Below are positions 9,203 to 17,275 of a DNA stretch of 64,000 nucleotides, piece after piece. The position numbers and the translations under genes were made by a program. The DNA is taken from contig JAKUQS010000005.1 in the NCBI GenBank assembly GCA_022451485.1, positions 105,083 to 169,082 on the forward strand, given 5' to 3'. The notes below the pieces were generated by a model. The model worked only from the letters and a program-made list of their open reading frames with translations, was not told the DNA's origin and searched no databases. The stretch's first letter is position 1. Each line of letters opens with the position of its first letter. The stretch comes from Gammaproteobacteria bacterium. GTDB taxonomy: Bacteria; Pseudomonadota; Gammaproteobacteria; Arenicellales; UBA868.

Positions 9203-10333
9203 ATGCCGATGACACAGAACGAAACAACGCAAACCATTCGACTTTGGGAGACTCAGCGCCAGACTGATGGCGCTCCGTTGTCGTTGCCCCCTAAAGCGTA
9301 TACCGACCCAGGGTTTTTCGCTCTCGAGGTGGAGTCTCTCTTCCGCCGGCAGTGGCTGTGTCTCGGTCGCGTCGACGAGATACCGGCGCCAGGTGATTTT
9401 TTCACACTGGATCTACTGGACGAACCTTTGCTGGTCGTTCGCGGCGATGATCATTGCGTTCGCGTTCTTTCGAATGTCTGTCGGCACCGAAACACGATAG
9501 TGGCCAGCGGCAGCGGCAATGCGCGCCGATTTGTCTGTCCTTACCATTCATGGAGCTATCATCGAGATGGCACTCTTGACCGCGCTCCCAACGCGACACC
9601 AGACCAATTGGCGCTGTTAGACAACTGTCGTCTCGAGTGTCTTCGCAGTGAGATCTGGCAGGGATTCATCTACGTTAATCTTGATAACGAGGCTAGTCCT
9701 TTAGGACCGCGGTTGACCGCATTGGATATTTTGTTGCAGCGTTATCACACCGATACCATGCACCAGGTATTTTCAACCCAGGAGACGTGGGCGACTAATT
9801 GGAAAAGCCTGATTGAAAACTTCATGGAGGGCTATCATCTATCGACGGTTCATCCCGAGACGTTGGCGCCCATGGCACCCACTCGCCTGTGTGAAAAACT
9901 GGATGGCGGACTCGATTGGACAGGTTACCGGGCACATTATCCCGAGAATTTTGACGCTGAAGTGGATAATCCAGACCTCACGCTCATGGAGCAGCGGTGC
10001 TCCACGCTGTTTTCTGTGCTTCCAGGCCAAGTAGTTTCGCAACGGGCCAATATGTTGGTTTACCTGGCACTTCAGCCACTTAATGCAAATGAGGTCTGTG
10101 TTCGTTGGGGGTTGTCAGTTTACGATCGGAATTTGTCGGCTGGACAGATTGATCAGTTTGTCGATGGGTGGAAGGCGATTAATCGCGAAGATCACTCCAT
10201 ACTTACTCGCGTGCAAGCTGGGCTTCGCTCTAGAAATGCCATCGCAGGGCCGTTGGGGAGAAGCGACCACGAGGGCACAGTGATTGATTTTCATAATTAT
10301 TTGGCGAGACATTTGTTGACGAGACGCAACTGA
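9203..10333 (+). CDS. Rieske aromatic-ring-hydroxylating oxygenase, large (alpha) subunit
   Basis: Rieske non-heme iron oxygenase, about 376 residues. The Rieske [2Fe-2S] ligands are visible as C-x-H in NVCRHRN (Cys93, His95 from this start) and C-x2-H in VCPYHSW (Cys112, His115). The mononuclear iron site follows in ENFMEGYHLSTVHPET (His212, His217). It resembles carnitine/betaine-type and small aromatic Rieske oxygenases more than the dioxygenases with a separate beta subunit; no beta subunit, ferredoxin or reductase gene lies next to it. The frame opens at ATG 9161, overlapping the RidA remnant; Met codons at 9203 and 9209 are equally plausible and none has a strong ribosome site. Substrate unknown. 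Neighbouring HpaB and amine oxidase genes suggest an aromatic or quaternary amine compound. Confidence 0.85.
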   Translation: MPMTQNETTQTIRLWETQRQTDGAPLSLPPKAYTDPGFFALEVESLFRRQWLCLGRVDEIPAPGDFFTLDLLDEPLLVVRGDDHCVRVLSNVCRHRNTIVASGSGNARRFVCPYHSWSYHRDGTLDRAPNATPDQLALLDNCRLECLRSEIWQGFIYVNLDNEASPLGPRLTALDILLQRYHTDTMHQVFSTQETWATNWKSLIENFMEGYHLSTVHPETLAPMAPTRLCEKLDGGLDWTGYRAHYPENFDAEVDNPDLTLMEQRCSTLFSVLPGQVVSQRANMLVYLALQPLNANEVCVRWGLSVYDRNLSAGQIDQFVDGWKAINREDHSILTRVQAGLRSRNAIAGPLGRSDHEGTVIDFHNYLARHLLTRRN

Positions 10334-10504
10334 CCTTATGACTGTTTCTAGCGCGTCCTGCTGTACAGAATCCGAAGGGATAGGGGCGGTTATTGCTTCG
10401 TCGAGTATCGGTGTTGTGAGTCGCTGTGCATTTGTGCGCACGGGGCGGGGGCAGCACTTATGGGCGTCGGATTATTGCATTCATTAAATACCCATTGAAA
10501 ATAA

Positions 10505-11260
10505 ATGTTTGATCTAACCCGCAAAGTGGCCCTGGTTACCGGAAGTGGTCGAGGGCTCGGTTTTGAAATAGCCCAGGCTTTGGCTATGGCTGGTGCTACC
10601 GTTTTGGTGAACGGCAGGCGCAGTGTTCAGGTGACGCAGGCGGTTGAAAAGATCCAGGCGGTAGGCGGCACGGCTGAGTCGCTGATTTTCAACGTCGCCG
10701 ATGAGACAGCGAGGGATACCGCATTGACGAAAATCAAGCGTCTCCATGGTCGATTGGACATCCTGGTCAATAACGTTGGCATGCGGGATCGCCGCACCAT
10801 CGATGAAGTCGAAGCGACTGATTTTGAGGCCTTGTTGCAGGTTAACCTGACCGCCGTGTACGCACTGAGCCGTTCAGCAGCCACTTTCATGCGGGCCCAA
10901 CACGCCGGGCGAATCATCAATATGAGTGCGCTTGCCTCGGCCGTTGGTTTGTCCCATGGGCCCAGTTACGCCGCCTCTAAAGGCGGTCTCGAAGCACTGA
11001 CGCGCATGCTGTCCGTGAGCCTCGGCGAGTACGGCATCACAGTCAACGCGATTTCACCAGGGTATTTTGCAACGGAAACCAACGCGACCATGCAGGCCGA
11101 TGATGCTCTTCGTCATAAGCTGGAGGGTAGGACCTCACTTGGGCGCTGGGGACAACCCCATGAGATTGCTGGGGCTGCCGTATTCCTGGCATCCGATGAG
11201 GCCTCCTATATTACGGGTCAAGTGTTAACCGTTGATGGAGGCTGTGTCTCCCACTTTTAG
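10505..11260 (+). CDS. SDR family oxidoreductase
   Basis: Classical short-chain dehydrogenase of 251 residues. It has the NAD(P) motif TGSGRGLG at 12-19, the LVNNVG structural motif at 87-92 and catalytic Ser141, Tyr155 and Lys159 in SYAASKGG. The C-terminus ITGQVLTVDGG is typical. It resembles gluconate 5-dehydrogenase and 3-oxoacyl-ACP reductase-like members, so a secondary alcohol/ketone is the likely substrate, but specificity cannot be read. It is the last plus-strand gene of the oxygenase group, 171 bases after the Rieske gene, and converges with the next SDR gene. Confidence 0.85.
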   Translation: MFDLTRKVALVTGSGRGLGFEIAQALAMAGATVLVNGRRSVQVTQAVEKIQAVGGTAESLIFNVADETARDTALTKIKRLHGRLDILVNNVGMRDRRTIDEVEATDFEALLQVNLTAVYALSRSAATFMRAQHAGRIINMSALASAVGLSHGPSYAASKGGLEALTRMLSVSLGEYGITVNAISPGYFATETNATMQADDALRHKLEGRTSLGRWGQPHEIAGAAVFLASDEASYITGQVLTVDGGCVSHF

Positions 11261-11304
11261 CCATGCCACTACGGCAGGTTGGTAAGGATTCCAGCCTAAC
11301 GTGT

Positions 11305-12066
11305 CTATAAGAAGGTGGTGCCGCCGTCAACCATGATCGTCTGACCGGTGATAAATTTCGATGCATCGGACGCCAGAAATATGATGGTGCCAACCAGGTC
11401 ATCTGTCTCCAGATTGGCTTGCAACGACTGGTTTTTCGCTATCACCTCGAGTGCTTTGTCGCGCTTCTCGCCCATATATTCGCTGGTGCCTTCCGTCAGC
11501 ACCGCGCTTGGTGCGACCGCGTTGACACGAATCCAGTTGCGTCCGAGTTCACGAGCCAGGCTCCGAGTCATTCCAATGACCGCCGCCTTAGACATCGCAT
11601 AGTCAAGCGCATAGGGCATGCCATAAGTAGCCGCAAGTGAGGAGATGTTAATGACGCTCCCGCCTCCGGCATGCTGTATTGCGGGTACGCAGGCCTTACA
11701 GCATTGCCATATACCTTTGATATTGACATTCATCACTCGATCCCACTGTGTTTCGGGTATCTGGTTAAAGCGTCCACCGTCGATGTCGCCATAGAGCGCT
11801 GCGTTATTAACCAGACAGTCAATTCTTCCAAACGTTGCCACGGCCGCGTCGGCCATCGCTTGACAGCTCTCCATATCGGTAACGTCAAGGTCAAGACCAA
11901 TTGCTTGCCCCCCAGCGGATGTCACCGCATCAACCGTGGCATTCGTGTCCCGGATATCGGCGGCAACTACGCTTGCCCCTTGTTTCGCTATGGCTTCACA
12001 GTAGGCTCGACCAAGACCGCGCCCACCGCCGGTTACCACGATCACCTTGTTAGATAATTGCATCAT
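11305..12066 (-). CDS. SDR family oxidoreductase
   Basis: Classical SDR of 253 residues on the reverse strand. It has the coenzyme motif TGGGRGLG at 12-19, LVNNAA near 85-90, catalytic Ser142, Tyr156 and Lys160 (DYAMSKAA), and the terminal ITGQTIMVDGG. The acidic residue after beta-2 (ADIRD) favours NAD over NADP. It is preceded by a possible ribosome site (GAGGAGAATGG) just upstream of the start. Substrate unknown. It converges with the plus-strand SDR gene, with a 44-base gap containing no obvious terminator. Confidence 0.85.
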   Translation of the reverse strand: MMQLSNKVIVVTGGGRGLGRAYCEAIAKQGASVVAADIRDTNATVDAVTSAGGQAIGLDLDVTDMESCQAMADAAVATFGRIDCLVNNAALYGDIDGGRFNQIPETQWDRVMNVNIKGIWQCCKACVPAIQHAGGGSVINISSLAATYGMPYALDYAMSKAAVIGMTRSLARELGRNWIRVNAVAPSAVLTEGTSEYMGEKRDKALEVIAKNQSLQANLETDDLVGTIIFLASDASKFITGQTIMVDGGTTFL

Positions 12067-12179
12067 CCATTCTCCTCGTCAGTCAGTGTTCTGGTCTCCC
12101 ATTTGAGAGACAACCCTGTTTTTGTTATTGATCAGGAGTCAGAGACAAATTGATTGTCGATTGACTCGAGTGACAGTCA

Positions 12180-12767
12180 CTAGTGGGTAACTCGCCGGTC
12201 ATGTCGGTAGCAACTGACCAGATGGTCATTTACCAAGCCTGTGGCCTGCATTAGGGCGTAACAGATGGTTGTACCGACAAAACAAAATCCGCTGCGCTTG
12301 AGCGCTCGGCTCATCGCATCGCTTTTTGTAGTATTTGCAGGCACCTCGGATTGAGCCCTGAAGTGGTTGTCGACGGGCTTGCCGTCCACGAAATCCCACA
12401 GGAAAGTATTCAATGTATAACCCCTTTCATAGAGGTTTAGCACTGCCTGTGCATTTTTTCGTATTGCATACAGTTTGAGTCGGTTTCGAATGAGGCCGCT
12501 ATCGCGCAGTCTTGCCTCGATTGAGCGATCGGGCATTCGTGCAACGCACTCGATATTGAACTGGTGGAATCGTTTTCGGTAATGGTCGCGTTTTTTAAGT
12601 ACCGTGATCCAGCTGAGACCTGCTTGTTGCCCCTCCAGACACAACTGCTCGAATAAAGAGCGTTCATCATGCAGTGGTACTCCCCATTCGTCGTCATGGT
12701 AAGCGCGATACACCGGATCTTCTCCACACCATGCACACCGTGTGAGTTGGGCGGTGGCCATGGTCAT
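12180..12767 (-). CDS. tag: DNA-3-methyladenine glycosylase I
   Basis: Base-excision repair enzyme that removes 3-methyladenine from alkylated DNA. The protein is 195 residues, the normal length. It starts TRCAWCGEDPVYRAYHDDEWG, the conserved N-terminus that supplies a zinc-binding Cys and His and a base-recognition Glu/Asp-Trp segment. The core LCLEGQQAGLSWITVLKKR and the C-terminal GFCFVGTTICYALMQATG-VNDH segment match Tag. Its start overlaps the stop of the upstream SDR gene by four bases (ATGA), so a repair gene is translated with an oxidoreductase gene, an odd pairing. A short palindrome, AGTGACAGTCACT, lies across the stop at 12169-12181. Confidence 0.93.
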   Translation of the reverse strand: MTMATAQLTRCAWCGEDPVYRAYHDDEWGVPLHDERSLFEQLCLEGQQAGLSWITVLKKRDHYRKRFHQFNIECVARMPDRSIEARLRDSGLIRNRLKLYAIRKNAQAVLNLYERGYTLNTFLWDFVDGKPVDNHFRAQSEVPANTTKSDAMSRALKRSGFCFVGTTICYALMQATGLVNDHLVSCYRHDRRVTH

Positions 12768-13564
12768 GCGCTGAGGTAACCATCGTCACACATCAACATG
12801 TGTCCGGTGACGAGTTGTGATGCATCGCTTGCGAGAAACACCGCAGCACCAATCAGCTCCCGCGGTAATCCCGATCGTTTGCGGATCATGCGTTGTTCGA
12901 TGAAATCAGAAGTCACCGAGGTTGAGTGTCTCGCGTTGGTGGTCAGCGGAGACTCCATGAGCGTGGGTCCGATTGCGTTGACGCGGACACCTCGATCCCG
13001 CCATTCAAGGGCCAGAGCTCGCGTTAACTGCAGAACACCGCCCTTCGATGCCAAGTAGGCGCTCGCCCACGGGTACGCAACGTATGAGCCGATCGATCCC
13101 ATATTGATGATGTTTCCCCTGCCTTGTTCCAGCATGACTGAGCCAAATGACTGGCAGGGTATATAGGTTCCTTTTAGATTGAGTTCGATAATGCGATCGA
13201 ACTGTGCCTCTGGAAAATCTTCCGCCGGACTGCGATGTGCGCTGCCGGCACTGTTAACCAGAATATCAATGTGGCCAAGGCGGTGCTGCAGATCTTTTGC
13301 TGCACTGTCGCATTGCTTTTTGTCGGTTACGTTCAAGGTCAGAATTTCACCAGTACCCCCCGATGCATTAATAGTGTGGCAGACACGTTGTGCACCTGCG
13401 GTGTCGATGTCTACTATGACGACGTGCACACCCAATTGACCGAAGCCTGTCGCAATTGCCGCACCCAGGCCACTCGCTGCGCCGGTCACGATAGCGACTC
13501 GACCTGCCAGGTCAAAGAGATTGCCCACGTAACCGGGCGGTACCAGTGTGTCGTCGTCAGTCAT
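12764..13564 (-). CDS. SDR family oxidoreductase
   Basis: Classical SDR of about 266 residues. It has TGAASGLG near residue 27, the LVNSAG motif (Asn-Ser in place of the commoner Asn-Asn), and catalytic Tyr170 and Lys174 in AYLASKGG. The Asp-containing VIVDID after beta-2 suggests NAD. It looks closest to gluconate 5-dehydrogenase/2-deoxy-D-gluconate dehydrogenase-like SDRs. An in-frame GTG at 13576 gives a start four residues longer; ATG 13564 is preferred. It overlaps tag by four bases and follows the TPR gene by about 45 bases, so the three genes are probably one transcript. Confidence 0.85.
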   Translation of the reverse strand: MTDDDTLVPPGYVGNLFDLAGRVAIVTGAASGLGAAIATGFGQLGVHVVIVDIDTAGAQRVCHTINASGGTGEILTLNVTDKKQCDSAAKDLQHRLGHIDILVNSAGSAHRSPAEDFPEAQFDRIIELNLKGTYIPCQSFGSVMLEQGRGNIINMGSIGSYVAYPWASAYLASKGGVLQLTRALALEWRDRGVRVNAIGPTLMESPLTTNARHSTSVTSDFIEQRMIRKRSGLPRELIGAAVFLASDASQLVTGHMLMCDDGYLSA

Positions 13565-13608
13565 GACGCGTGTCACGCCTATTGTTCATTCTATGAGCAC
13601 AGTGGGTG

Positions 13609-14994
13609 TTACGCGGCAAGTAGGGTTGAACATTGCTGCCGAGCAGTTTTGGCTGCTCTGGCGTCACCGGCCAACTCGAGTGCGTCGGCATAACGGCGCC
13701 AGGTATGTGGATTTTTTGGCTTCAAAGCAATACGCTCTGCCAGGAGGGCCCGGGCGTCGGTAGCCCGATTCCCTCGCAGAGCGGCCTCCGTTAACACCAG
13801 AGCAAACAGATCTCTCTGGGCATGACTTCCACCGATCGCTATCACGTCGTATCGTGCGGGTAATAGGCGTTCAAACGCTGCGTCAAAGCGTCCTTCGTGA
13901 AAACTTACAATAGCCTCAGCCAGCGTGAGACCAACACGGGCAATGACCTGGCACTGCGTGTCATCACGCTGCGCAGCTTGCCGTAATGACGTGAGCATTT
14001 CCTGGATAGCCTCAGTTCGACCGCCACGCGCCAACGCCATGATGAAATGGGCATCGGCAAAGTACAGCAGATGCCCCTGGGTACGTGGTTCGCTGAGATC
14101 AGCCAGTTCCTCCCAGCGATTGCCAACATCGATGCCACGGTTCTCAAGGCGCCACAGCATCGCAATCGCATTCGTCATGTCAAGATATTCCTCAGTTTGT
14201 GTCGCTCGAAACTGGGTGTCGTACAAGGTTAGCACCTCGTCATATCTTTCTTTTTCTAACGAGAAAAGTGCGCGGTGCCACCAGACATGAAAAGTAAAAT
14301 TGTTCATGCCCGTCCACTGTTTGCTGAGTTTATCGATCCAGGCTATACCTTCGTCGTGACGCTCCTGCATCTCGAATACATGAGTCACCGCATGGGTCGC
14401 CCAGATATCTGAGGGGTTGTCGTCAACTGCCTCACGCCCCCAGCGCTCAGCGGCCTGATAATCACCGGATTCCTCAAGCCCAAATGCATAGAGGCCCTTG
14501 ATATAACCGTAACCCGGTATGCTCGTATCCCAGTGTGGTAGAACACGCGCTGCAGAATCTCTCATGCGCCTTGCATCGCCCGAATAAAAATGAGTGAAAT
14601 GCGCTAAGCGGATGGCCAACACGTCGGTGGGGTGGTCCAGCAGAATTTGCTCCCATGCCGAATTCGCACCCTGCCAATCACCATCACACCATCGCCCTAG
14701 CGCCTGGTGATGAAGTTGTTCACGTTTATGCGAACCACAGGCGGAGATGGCGCGGCCTGTTGCTTCATGGCATTGTCGCGCCTTTTCCTCGAGCGCGGGT
14801 ACCGCAAAGAGTTTCATGAAATAGCCGCGTAGGATATGTAGCATCGGCATATTGTCGTCCGCTGCCAAGCCCTCTTTGAGATGTGTACCCGTCGTCAGTT
14901 GAAACCCAAGGTATGCGTTAATCGTCGCGTCATATGAGAGAACCGCTTGTTCATTGGCCGCCGTTAGGGGTAAGCCGCGTTGGTCGTAAAACAT
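13609..14994 (-). CDS. Tetratricopeptide repeat protein of the TTC38 family
   Basis: Soluble protein of about 461 residues, built of helical TPR-like units. It starts at ATG 14994, chosen because AGGAGCT sits just upstream; the frame extends to 15048. Segments such as ALGRWCDGDWQGANSAWEQIL, GLYAFGLEESGDYQAAERWG and ATHAVTHVFEMQERHDEGIAW match TTC38, a family first noted in eukaryotes and common in some Pseudomonadota. No signal peptide or membrane segment is apparent. The molecular role is not known; bacterial homologues are often beside oxidoreductase genes, as here. Alternative assignment: unspecified TPR protein. Confidence 0.8.
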   Translation of the reverse strand: MFYDQRGLPLTAANEQAVLSYDATINAYLGFQLTTGTHLKEGLAADDNMPMLHILRGYFMKLFAVPALEEKARQCHEATGRAISACGSHKREQLHHQALGRWCDGDWQGANSAWEQILLDHPTDVLAIRLAHFTHFYSGDARRMRDSAARVLPHWDTSIPGYGYIKGLYAFGLEESGDYQAAERWGREAVDDNPSDIWATHAVTHVFEMQERHDEGIAWIDKLSKQWTGMNNFTFHVWWHRALFSLEKERYDEVLTLYDTQFRATQTEEYLDMTNAIAMLWRLENRGIDVGNRWEELADLSEPRTQGHLLYFADAHFIMALARGGRTEAIQEMLTSLRQAAQRDDTQCQVIARVGLTLAEAIVSFHEGRFDAAFERLLPARYDVIAIGGSHAQRDLFALVLTEAALRGNRATDARALLAERIALKPKNPHTWRRYADALELAGDARAAKTARQQCSTLLAA

Positions 14995-15119
14995 AATGAG
15001 AGCTCCTGTGCCGATGCACATTGTCAATGCTGAGCCCAACGGGTGCAACGTGGCGATGAGGCGGATGTAATGAGTATTTCCAGCTATGATTCGGTCTTCA
15101 ATCTAAGGAGAGTCATGCC

Positions 15120-16319
15120 GTGACAGTCGAATTGTCTGCCGATCAACGGGCCCTGCAAGCGCGTGTGAGGGAATTTTCCCAAGACCACGTGCGAAAACGA
15201 GCACTAGAAACAGACCAGAGCGAGCAGTATCCCTGGGACATCGTTGAAAAGATGGTGGAGTCAGGGTTTTTTGGAATGACGGTCCCGACAGCCTATGGGG
15301 GGCAGGGTCGGTCCTACTTGGATGCCGTCCTTCTGATTGAGGAGATGGCGAAAGAGTGTGGTGTCACCGGCCGTATCGCGGTCGAGGCCAACATGGGAGC
15401 TATCAGTGCGATCATGGCTTACGGTTCTGACGAACAAAAAAAACTGGCCGCTGATTTGGTACTGGCGGGTGATAAGCCAGCGATCTGCATCACCGAGCCC
15501 GCTGCCGGCAGCGCGGCAACAGAGATGACAACCCGCGCTGATAAGCGCGGTAATGGTTATGTGCTAAATGGTGCGAAGCATTGGATTACTGGTGCGGGCG
15601 TATCAAGACTGCATCTGATCTTTGCAAGGGTATTCGACGAAGCGGGGGAAGAGCAGGGTATTGGTGGCTTCATTGCACTAAGAGATGAAACAGAAGGGCT
15701 TCGCATTGGTCGACGTGAGCCCACCATGGGATTGCGGGGTATTCCCGAAGCCGAGGTATTTTTTGAAGAGATGGTGGTCCCACCAGCCAATCTTGTGTTA
15801 CCGCCACGTGGCTTGAAAAAAGGATTTGCGGATCTCATGACGGCCTACAACAGTCAACGGGTCGGTGCTGGCACGGTGGCATTTGGGCTTGCGCTCGGTG
15901 GCTATGAGCGGGCTTTGGCCTATGCCAATGAACGCGAACAGTTTGGTCGGGCGATTGCTGAATTTCAGGGCTTGCAATGGATGCTCGCCGATATGTCCAT
16001 ACAGCTTGAGGCCAGCAGGGGGCTGATTTACCGCGCGGCAAAGAGTGCGGAAATTGACGGGGCGTTGGGATTTCCGGACGCACTGCTGGCGGCGCAGGCC
16101 AAGGTGTTTGCTTCCGAGATGGCGATTAGGGTGACAAACGATGCCTTACAGGTATTTGGTGCGAAGGGGTACTCGCGCAACACCGGGATTGAACGAATTG
16201 TGCGCGATGCACGAATGTTCACTATTGGAGGTGGCACTGCGCAGATTTTACGGACCATGATTGCGAGTCGCATCCTGAACCGTAAGCTGCCGCAGCGGCG
16301 AGACGGATACGCAGATTAG
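15120..16319 (+). CDS. Acyl-CoA dehydrogenase-fold protein lacking the usual catalytic Glu; possible 3-sulfinopropanoyl-CoA desulfinase
   Basis: An FAD-binding protein of 399 residues with the complete acyl-CoA dehydrogenase fold (ICITEPAAGS, NGAKHWITG, ANEREQFGRAIAEFQGLQW). The C-terminal site that is normally IYEGT reads TIGGGTAQIL, so the common catalytic Glu is Gly. The alternative Glu position of isovaleryl-CoA-type enzymes is Gln246 in AYNSQRV. From memory, Gln246 and an arginine near 84 mark the 3-sulfinopropanoyl-CoA desulfinase of Advenella; here Arg85 lies in GVTGRIAVEA. That enzyme releases sulfite from the 3,3'-dithiodipropionate/3-sulfinopropionate pathway. The start is GTG 15120 with AAGGAGA upstream; the ATG at 15116 is out of frame and stops at once. 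The family is certain, the desulfinase role a hypothesis. Confidence 0.8.
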   Translation: MTVELSADQRALQARVREFSQDHVRKRALETDQSEQYPWDIVEKMVESGFFGMTVPTAYGGQGRSYLDAVLLIEEMAKECGVTGRIAVEANMGAISAIMAYGSDEQKKLAADLVLAGDKPAICITEPAAGSAATEMTTRADKRGNGYVLNGAKHWITGAGVSRLHLIFARVFDEAGEEQGIGGFIALRDETEGLRIGRREPTMGLRGIPEAEVFFEEMVVPPANLVLPPRGLKKGFADLMTAYNSQRVGAGTVAFGLALGGYERALAYANEREQFGRAIAEFQGLQWMLADMSIQLEASRGLIYRAAKSAEIDGALGFPDALLAAQAKVFASEMAIRVTNDALQVFGAKGYSRNTGIERIVRDARMFTIGGGTAQILRTMIASRILNRKLPQRRDGYAD

Positions 16320-16329
16320 TAGCGTACTC

Positions 16330-16998
16330 CTATCCGTAAGTTCCGTCCCAACTATCGGGTTGTGAATTGGCAACGGTTCCGTCCGGGTTCATTTCTGGAC
16401 GGTTGAGTGTAAAGACGGTGTTTGGCCTTACCACTGCGTATTCCATGTAGCCCATGCGTGCAATGGGTTGCATGGCGCCGGTGTTGACAATGCCGTCTTC
16501 GATATACTCATCATCGATATAAATGCCGATTACCTCTCCAATAACGACAAAGTGGCCACTATCAGTGCCCGGTTTCACGTCGGGTAGTTCGACGGTCTTC
16601 CAGTGACGGCACTCCAGTGCTGCGGGGCTCTCTTTGACTCGTGGGGGGCGTACGAAGTTGGACGCGGTTGCGGTTAACCCACCGAGGGGGAATTCATCAA
16701 CTGCGGAGGGAACTGGGGCAGAGGAGAGGTTCATGCCCTCACGGGTGTCCCAATTTGACATCGAACAGGTGAATTCACCGGTCTCATGAATGTTACGCAC
16801 ACTATCCTTTATATTGGCTGAGGCAAACATGACGTAATGAGGTCTATCGCTGATGGCATTAAAAAAGCTGTACGGCGCTAGATTGCAGATGCCGTCTTCA
16901 CTGACGCTGCATATCCAACCAATCGGCCGTGGTGCGACTAGGGCCTTGAAGGGGTCATGTTTCAGGCCATGTTCATTTTTTATTGCATCGTAGTACAT
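16330..16998 (-). CDS. Flavin reductase family protein (FMN-binding split barrel)
   Basis: About 222 residues. The segment PFKALVAPRPIGWICSVSEDG followed by NLAPYSFFNAISDRPHYVMF is the hallmark FMN-binding region of the flavin reductase-like (DIM6/NTAB) family. These proteins reduce flavin with NAD(P)H, often to feed a two-component monooxygenase, or act as FMN oxidoreductases themselves. The frame is open to 17121, but MYYDAIKNEHG at 16998 is the usual start position. The upstream 41 residues are of unlikely composition. It converges with the preceding gene, 10 bases apart. It could supply reduced flavin to the HpaB-type oxygenase at 7249 (inference; not adjacent). Confidence 0.8.
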   Translation of the reverse strand: MYYDAIKNEHGLKHDPFKALVAPRPIGWICSVSEDGICNLAPYSFFNAISDRPHYVMFASANIKDSVRNIHETGEFTCSMSNWDTREGMNLSSAPVPSAVDEFPLGGLTATASNFVRPPRVKESPAALECRHWKTVELPDVKPGTDSGHFVVIGEVIGIYIDDEYIEDGIVNTGAMQPIARMGYMEYAVVRPNTVFTLNRPEMNPDGTVANSQPDSWDGTYG

Positions 16999-17275
16999 GA
17001 AGGTAGGAATCCCAGGTCGGAAGAATTGTTTGATGTAGAGTTTACTTGTCCACGAAACCTGAGAACAGGTCTCATTATGATGGCATCTTGGATGCATAGT
17101 TGAGCGGAAGTGAGCGGACAAGTGAGTTCATTTAATATTGGAAGCGTGTCAGGCGAACTTGTTAATCGAAATGTCAGCCTGTCTTAAATGGTGATCAGAT
17201 GCTTTGCGTATTACCATCGCTTTGGGCGTTAGACTTTACTTTGAAAAAACACCACATCTGAGAAAGGGGCGTTGA

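Noticed and set aside
16999..17121. N-terminal extension of the flavin reductase-like protein
   Set aside because: The 41 extra residues are Cys/His-rich and do not fit the family; the Met at 16998 is the usual start.
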